Source: Thermodesulfobium narugense DSM 14796
Lineage (GTDB): Bacteria > Thermodesulfobiota > Thermodesulfobiia > Thermodesulfobiales > Thermodesulfobiaceae
Length of the DNA stretch: 64,000 nt
Reading direction: 5' to 3'
Assembly (NCBI RefSeq): GCF_000212395.1
Contig: NC_015499.1
Coordinates: 337,501-401,500, forward strand
Every line of letters begins with the position of its first letter. Within the stretch, counting starts at the first letter, position 1. The notes under the pieces are model-generated. The model did not search any database. It was given only the letters and a program-made list of their open reading frames with translations, and was not told the DNA's origin. This document shows positions 61,440-64,000 of the stretch, in pieces. A program made the translations under genes and the position numbers.

Positions 61440-62402
61440 ATGGTTTTTTCAAATGAATTGGATACAAGAACTTTTATAGACAAGTTCTTTCCAAAAGATA
61501 TAAGAGAGCACATTGACTTAGATTCTGTAAAGCTAATAGACAACGAAAAGCTGACAAAGGGATATAAGAAGTATCAGTTAGATCTGTCCTTTGATTGTAA
61601 GTTCAAGGGAAAAGAGTCTAAATTTTATCTGATATTTGAACACAAATCAGCTTTAGATAAATTTGTACTTCTTCAGATACTAAGCTACATGACAGTTACA
61701 TGGGAGACAAACCTAAAACAAAACAAAGATATGATACCTATAATTCCTGTAATCTTCTATCAAGGAAAAGAGAAGTGGAATATGTCTGATGAATTTTCAG
61801 ATCAGTTTAAATCGATAAAGTCAGATAAAGACTTGTCTTTCTTGTCTAAATACCTGCCAAAGTTCAAACACATACTATTTGATACAAAGAATTTATCAAA
61901 TAGTATGATAGAAGAGGGATTAAGGAAAAATATAAGCCTTTATTTTAAGCTTGCAGCTTTAAAGTACTGTAAAGATAGTTTTGAAGAATTGAAAAAAATA
62001 TTTGCATTAGTGTATCATATTATTAAAGAGCAAGGTCTTGATTTATTAAACGAAGATATTTTAATTGTAATAAACTACGTTTCCATAAATTATGGTCCAG
62101 AAAGAACACAAGATTTAATATCAGAGATAGGAGGCGAAGAAGAGTTGATAACCTTAACTAAGAAGTGGAAGATGGAAGGAAAAGAAGAAGGCAGGATGGA
62201 AGGAAAGTTGGAAGGTAAGATGGAAGGCATGCTGCTTGATGCTCAGGATATGGTATTAAACGCTATTGAGGCAAAATTTGATGCTATTTCGCCTGAAATA
62301 GAGAAGAAAGTTAAAAGTATCTCAGATAGAGAGAGACTGAAAAATATAATGAAAGCAATATTTAAGATTAACAGCATAAGCGAGCTTGAGGATTTGCTAT
62401 AG
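61440..62402 (+). CDS. Rpn-family PD-(D/E)XK nuclease-like protein, 5' end probably lost
   Basis: 320 residues from the first ATG. Core: TFIDKFFPKDI, YQLDLSFDC (acidic), FYLIFEHKSALDKFVLLQILSYM (E-x-K of the PD-(D/E)XK triad) and PIIPVIFYQGKEKW, the Rpn/PDDEXK family of putative recombination-promoting nucleases. The C-terminus has the usual xxEGxxEG repeats (KMEGKEEGRMEGKLEGKMEG). Conserved family sequence (DAHDKFFKMVFSN) continues upstream of the ATG in the same frame to a TAA at 61386, but no start codon exists there. It is thus truncated or uses an unusual start. Confidence 0.78.
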   Translation: MVFSNELDTRTFIDKFFPKDIREHIDLDSVKLIDNEKLTKGYKKYQLDLSFDCKFKGKESKFYLIFEHKSALDKFVLLQILSYMTVTWETNLKQNKDMIPIIPVIFYQGKEKWNMSDEFSDQFKSIKSDKDLSFLSKYLPKFKHILFDTKNLSNSMIEEGLRKNISLYFKLAALKYCKDSFEELKKIFALVYHIIKEQGLDLLNEDILIVINYVSINYGPERTQDLISEIGGEEELITLTKKWKMEGKEEGRMEGKLEGKMEGMLLDAQDMVLNAIEAKFDAISPEIEKKVKSISDRERLKNIMKAIFKINSISELEDLL

Positions 62403-62490
62403 GGTTTGGTAAAAGTATAAGATCGCGCTCCAAAATTATAAAAGTTTTATCAACCCATGTTCTTGAAATGCTTAATTTTTCATCGTAATT

Positions 62491-62500
62491 TTGATAAAAT
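62491..62500 (+). promoter_or_regulatory. Extended -10 (TG-A-TAAAAT) before the MntA-HepT module
   Basis: TGATAAAAT at 62492-62500, 41 bases before the MntA start, identical to the elements before metF and the terminal ABC gene. No clear -35. Confidence 0.5.
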
Positions 62501-62540
62501 GAGCTATTAATTAACTTAGGCAGCTATTTAGGAGAAAAGA

Positions 62541-62966
62541 GTGGAAAAACTTAACAGAATAGATAAAGTTGGCAAGGTTGCTATTGAGGAGTCTATAAGA
62601 AACCTGCTTTTAAAGCGTGAGGAGATTTCGTTTGCCTATCTTCATGGTTCTTTTGTTAAAGAAGATTACTTTCACGATATAGACATAGCAGTTTATCTGG
62701 AAAATGTACCACCTTCTATCTTAGAGTATGAGCTTCAATTAGAAGCAGAGTTAGCTCTATCTATTGGTAAATATATATTTGACGTAAGGGTTTTAAATAG
62801 TGCGCCGCTTTCTTTTAAATACAATGTAATAAAAAATGGCGTTATCCTTTTGGCAAAAGATGATGATAAACGATGTGATTTTCAGGAAACAACTATCACT
62901 AATTACTGTGATTTTTTACCATATAGAAAAGCGTATATGAAGGAAAATATTGGCATTGAAATTTGA
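62541..62966 (+). CDS. mntA: MntA-type nucleotidyltransferase antitoxin
   Basis: 141 residues. The minimal nucleotidyltransferase motif is intact: G36-S37 (LHGSFVKEDYFHDIDIAVYL) with the acidic pair D46/D48; RVLNSAPLSFKYNVIKNG follows. In the characterised MntA-HepT systems the antitoxin transfers AMP to the toxin's tyrosine. The next gene starts within its end (17-base overlap). Unlike the pseudogene at 58103, the full C-terminus is present. Confidence 0.88.
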   Translation: MEKLNRIDKVGKVAIEESIRNLLLKREEISFAYLHGSFVKEDYFHDIDIAVYLENVPPSILEYELQLEAELALSIGKYIFDVRVLNSAPLSFKYNVIKNGVILLAKDDDKRCDFQETTITNYCDFLPYRKAYMKENIGIEI

Positions 62967-63378
62967 TCGGGATAAGGTAAATAAGATAGCCTCAGAGATC
63001 TTGCTCTCTCTTGGATTACTTGAGGATCTAAGGAAGCTTGCTAAAGAGGATTTTATTTCAGATCCGCACAAAATTAGTAGTGCTAAATACAGTTTTATAG
63101 TAGCGATTGAAGGTATAATAGATCTTTGTAACCATGTAATTGCAAAAAATAGCTATAGAACGCCTGAGGATTATGCTGACACTTTCAGAGTCCTGGCTCA
63201 AGTGAAAATGATTGATGAGGACTGGGCCAATAGATTGGTTCAAATGGCGCGCTTTAGAAATAGGTTGGTTCATATCTATTGGGAAGTTGATAATGACGAA
63301 CTATATAGAATAATGCATAGCCACCTGCAAGATATAAGAGATTTTCTTAAGAAATTCGGGGAAATATTAAGAAAGTAG
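62950..63378 (+). CDS. hepT: HepT-type HEPN ribonuclease toxin
   Basis: 142 residues, all helical. The HEPN active-site motif is present: R103-x4-H108-x-Y110 (RNRLVHIY), with the tyrosine that MntA-type partners AMPylate. The rest (SSAKYSFIVAIEGIIDLCNHVIAKN, then YADTFRVLAQ) is typical DUF86/HepT. It starts at TTG 62950 or 62956, overlapping mntA. The toxin is expected to cleave RNA unless modified. Confidence 0.88.
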   Translation: MALKFDRDKVNKIASEILLSLGLLEDLRKLAKEDFISDPHKISSAKYSFIVAIEGIIDLCNHVIAKNSYRTPEDYADTFRVLAQVKMIDEDWANRLVQMARFRNRLVHIYWEVDNDELYRIMHSHLQDIRDFLKKFGEILRK

Positions 63379-63385
63379 GTAATAA

Positions 63386-63496
63386 ATGGATAGAAATTTC
63401 ATTATTAATACTTTAAAATCAAATAAAGGCTATATTAAAAGCACTTTTCCTATTAAAGATATGGCATTATTTGGTTCTTATAAAACCTTTTTTTAA
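63386..63496 (+). pseudogene. Truncated nucleotidyltransferase (MNT) N-terminal remnant
   Basis: 36 codons from ATG 63386: a helical start (MDRNFIINTLKSNKGYIKSTFPIKDMALFGSY) then KTFF and stop. MALFGSY is the strand and glycine-serine loop that opens MNT nucleotidyltransferases, normally followed by ARGE....SDID. The frame breaks right after the loop, so no active site remains. It lies eight bases after hepT. Confidence 0.6.
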
Positions 63497-63514
63497 TCTT
63501 ATTTTAATTTTCTA

Positions 63515-63523
63515 TGATAAAAT
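63515..63523 (+). promoter_or_regulatory. Extended -10 (TG-A-TAAAAT) before the ABC permease gene
   Basis: TGATAAAAT at 63515-63523, 36 bases before the TTG start; same element as at 41192 and 62492. Confidence 0.5.
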
Positions 63524-63559
63524 TAATGTTCGTTGATTTTCACAAACTAAGGAGATATC

Positions 63560-64000
63560 TTGATCAAGAAAATTATTGAAATATATCGCTATAGAGAGAT
63601 GCTGAGAAACCTGATATCCAAAGAGCTTCAAGTAAGATATAAAAATTCAGTTTTAGGATTCTTCTGGACGTTCTTAAACCCTCTCTTGATGCTGGTTGTA
63701 TATTCATTTGTCTTTTCTACCATTATGAAATCTGATATAAAGGACTTTAGCGTGTTTTTGTTTATTGGACTTCTTGCGTGGAACTACATTGCAGGTTCGG
63801 TGATTCAGGGGACAGGGTGCTTGGTGGCGAACTCATCCTTACTTAAAAAGGTCTATTTTCCAAGGGAGGTAATCCCTCTTTCCATAGTCTTTGCAAATAT
63901 GATTAACTATATTCTGAGCATGATAATACTCCTGGTAGCCCTTCTTATTTCAGGAATTGGCATTCATCACTATATACTCCTTTATCCTGTAATATTACTT
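63560..64000 (+). CDS. ABC-2 polysaccharide/O-antigen export permease (partial, runs off the window)
   Basis: 147 codons to the window edge, from TTG at 63560 with GGAGATAT upstream. Start IKKIIEIYRYREMLRNLISKELQVRYKNSVLGFFWTFLNPLLMLVVYSFVF is the Wzm/RfbA/TagG type permease signature; FPREVIPLSIVFANMINYILSMI follows. It should form the membrane channel that exports lipid-linked polysaccharide, with an ATPase gene expected beyond the window. Together with the HldD-like gene it supports a complex outer surface. Confidence 0.93.
   Translation, partial: MIKKIIEIYRYREMLRNLISKELQVRYKNSVLGFFWTFLNPLLMLVVYSFVFSTIMKSDIKDFSVFLFIGLLAWNYIAGSVIQGTGCLVANSSLLKKVYFPREVIPLSIVFANMINYILSMIILLVALLISGIGIHHYILLYPVILL

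Noticed and set aside
62150-62230. Short repeats GGAAGG/GATGGAAGG
   Set aside because: They are the coding repeats of the xxEG tail usual in Rpn proteins, not a CRISPR array or regulatory repeat.

Overview
The window looks like chromosomal DNA of an AT-rich, anaerobic, probably thermophilic and chemolithotrophic bacterium. The sequence supports this with a membrane-bound uptake [NiFe] hydrogenase, a four-subunit 2-oxoacid:ferredoxin oxidoreductase, an ADP-forming acyl-CoA synthetase, a siroheme sulfite-reductase-like protein and iron-sulfur flavoproteins. The clpC-radA-disA order is Firmicutes-like, while HldD-like heptose synthesis points to a diderm envelope. Gene content and base composition would fit a Thermodesulfobium-like sulfate reducer, but that genus is an inference.

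Layout. 1-1460: 3' half of a 23S rRNA gene and a 5S rRNA gene. 1487-4974: a diguanylate cyclase and an SH3/Ig-like membrane protein. 4971-14760, minus strand: a seven-gene polyphosphate array (small membrane protein, Ppx/GppA-HD, Ppk1, second Ppx/GppA-HD, CYTH-CHAD, WD40 propeller, TPR), directly downstream of tRNA-Ser(CGA). 14879-21415, minus: a secreted protein, a YibE/F protein, then disA, radA and clpC. 21741-32897, plus: an HldD-type epimerase; a leader with a possible 45-codon ORF and competing hairpins; hydrogenase small subunit, large subunit and cytochrome b; a SprA-related protein; then an operon of hydrogenase maturation protease, acyl-CoA synthetase, P-loop NTPase and KorDABC. 32911-45719: glycerate kinase, pabB/pabC, a CPA2 antiporter with a PII-like neighbour, tsaC, glyA, an HD protein, metF, a double HU-like protein, rhomboid, CBS, PlsC, YtxH/DUF948 and a CGGC protein. 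45932-53331: a four-CX3C membrane protein, an MFS carrier, initiator tRNA, a SurA-N protein, a transporter/cupin/small sulfite reductase operon, UspA and two iron-sulfur flavoproteins. 53414-60102: hypothetical and membrane proteins, a GH18 protein, a DUF347 protein, TauE and FmdE. 58103-63496 also holds an accessory patch of toxin-antitoxin genes, some intact and some decayed. The window ends inside an ABC-2 polysaccharide-export permease.

How it fits together. The hydrogenase passes electrons from periplasmic H2 to a membrane cytochrome b. Its maturation protease is co-transcribed with the 2-oxoacid oxidoreductase and acyl-CoA synthetase, which suggests H2 oxidation and ferredoxin-linked carbon metabolism share control. 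glyA, metF, pabBC and glycerate kinase form a one-carbon/folate/serine neighbourhood. The polyphosphate array combines synthesis (Ppk1), two candidate exopolyphosphatases, a triphosphate-tunnel/CHAD protein and two scaffold-type proteins of unknown role. It is the best candidate for an undescribed functional system here.

Limits. All functional calls come from reading motifs and gene order by eye. No database search, structure prediction or folding calculation was run.
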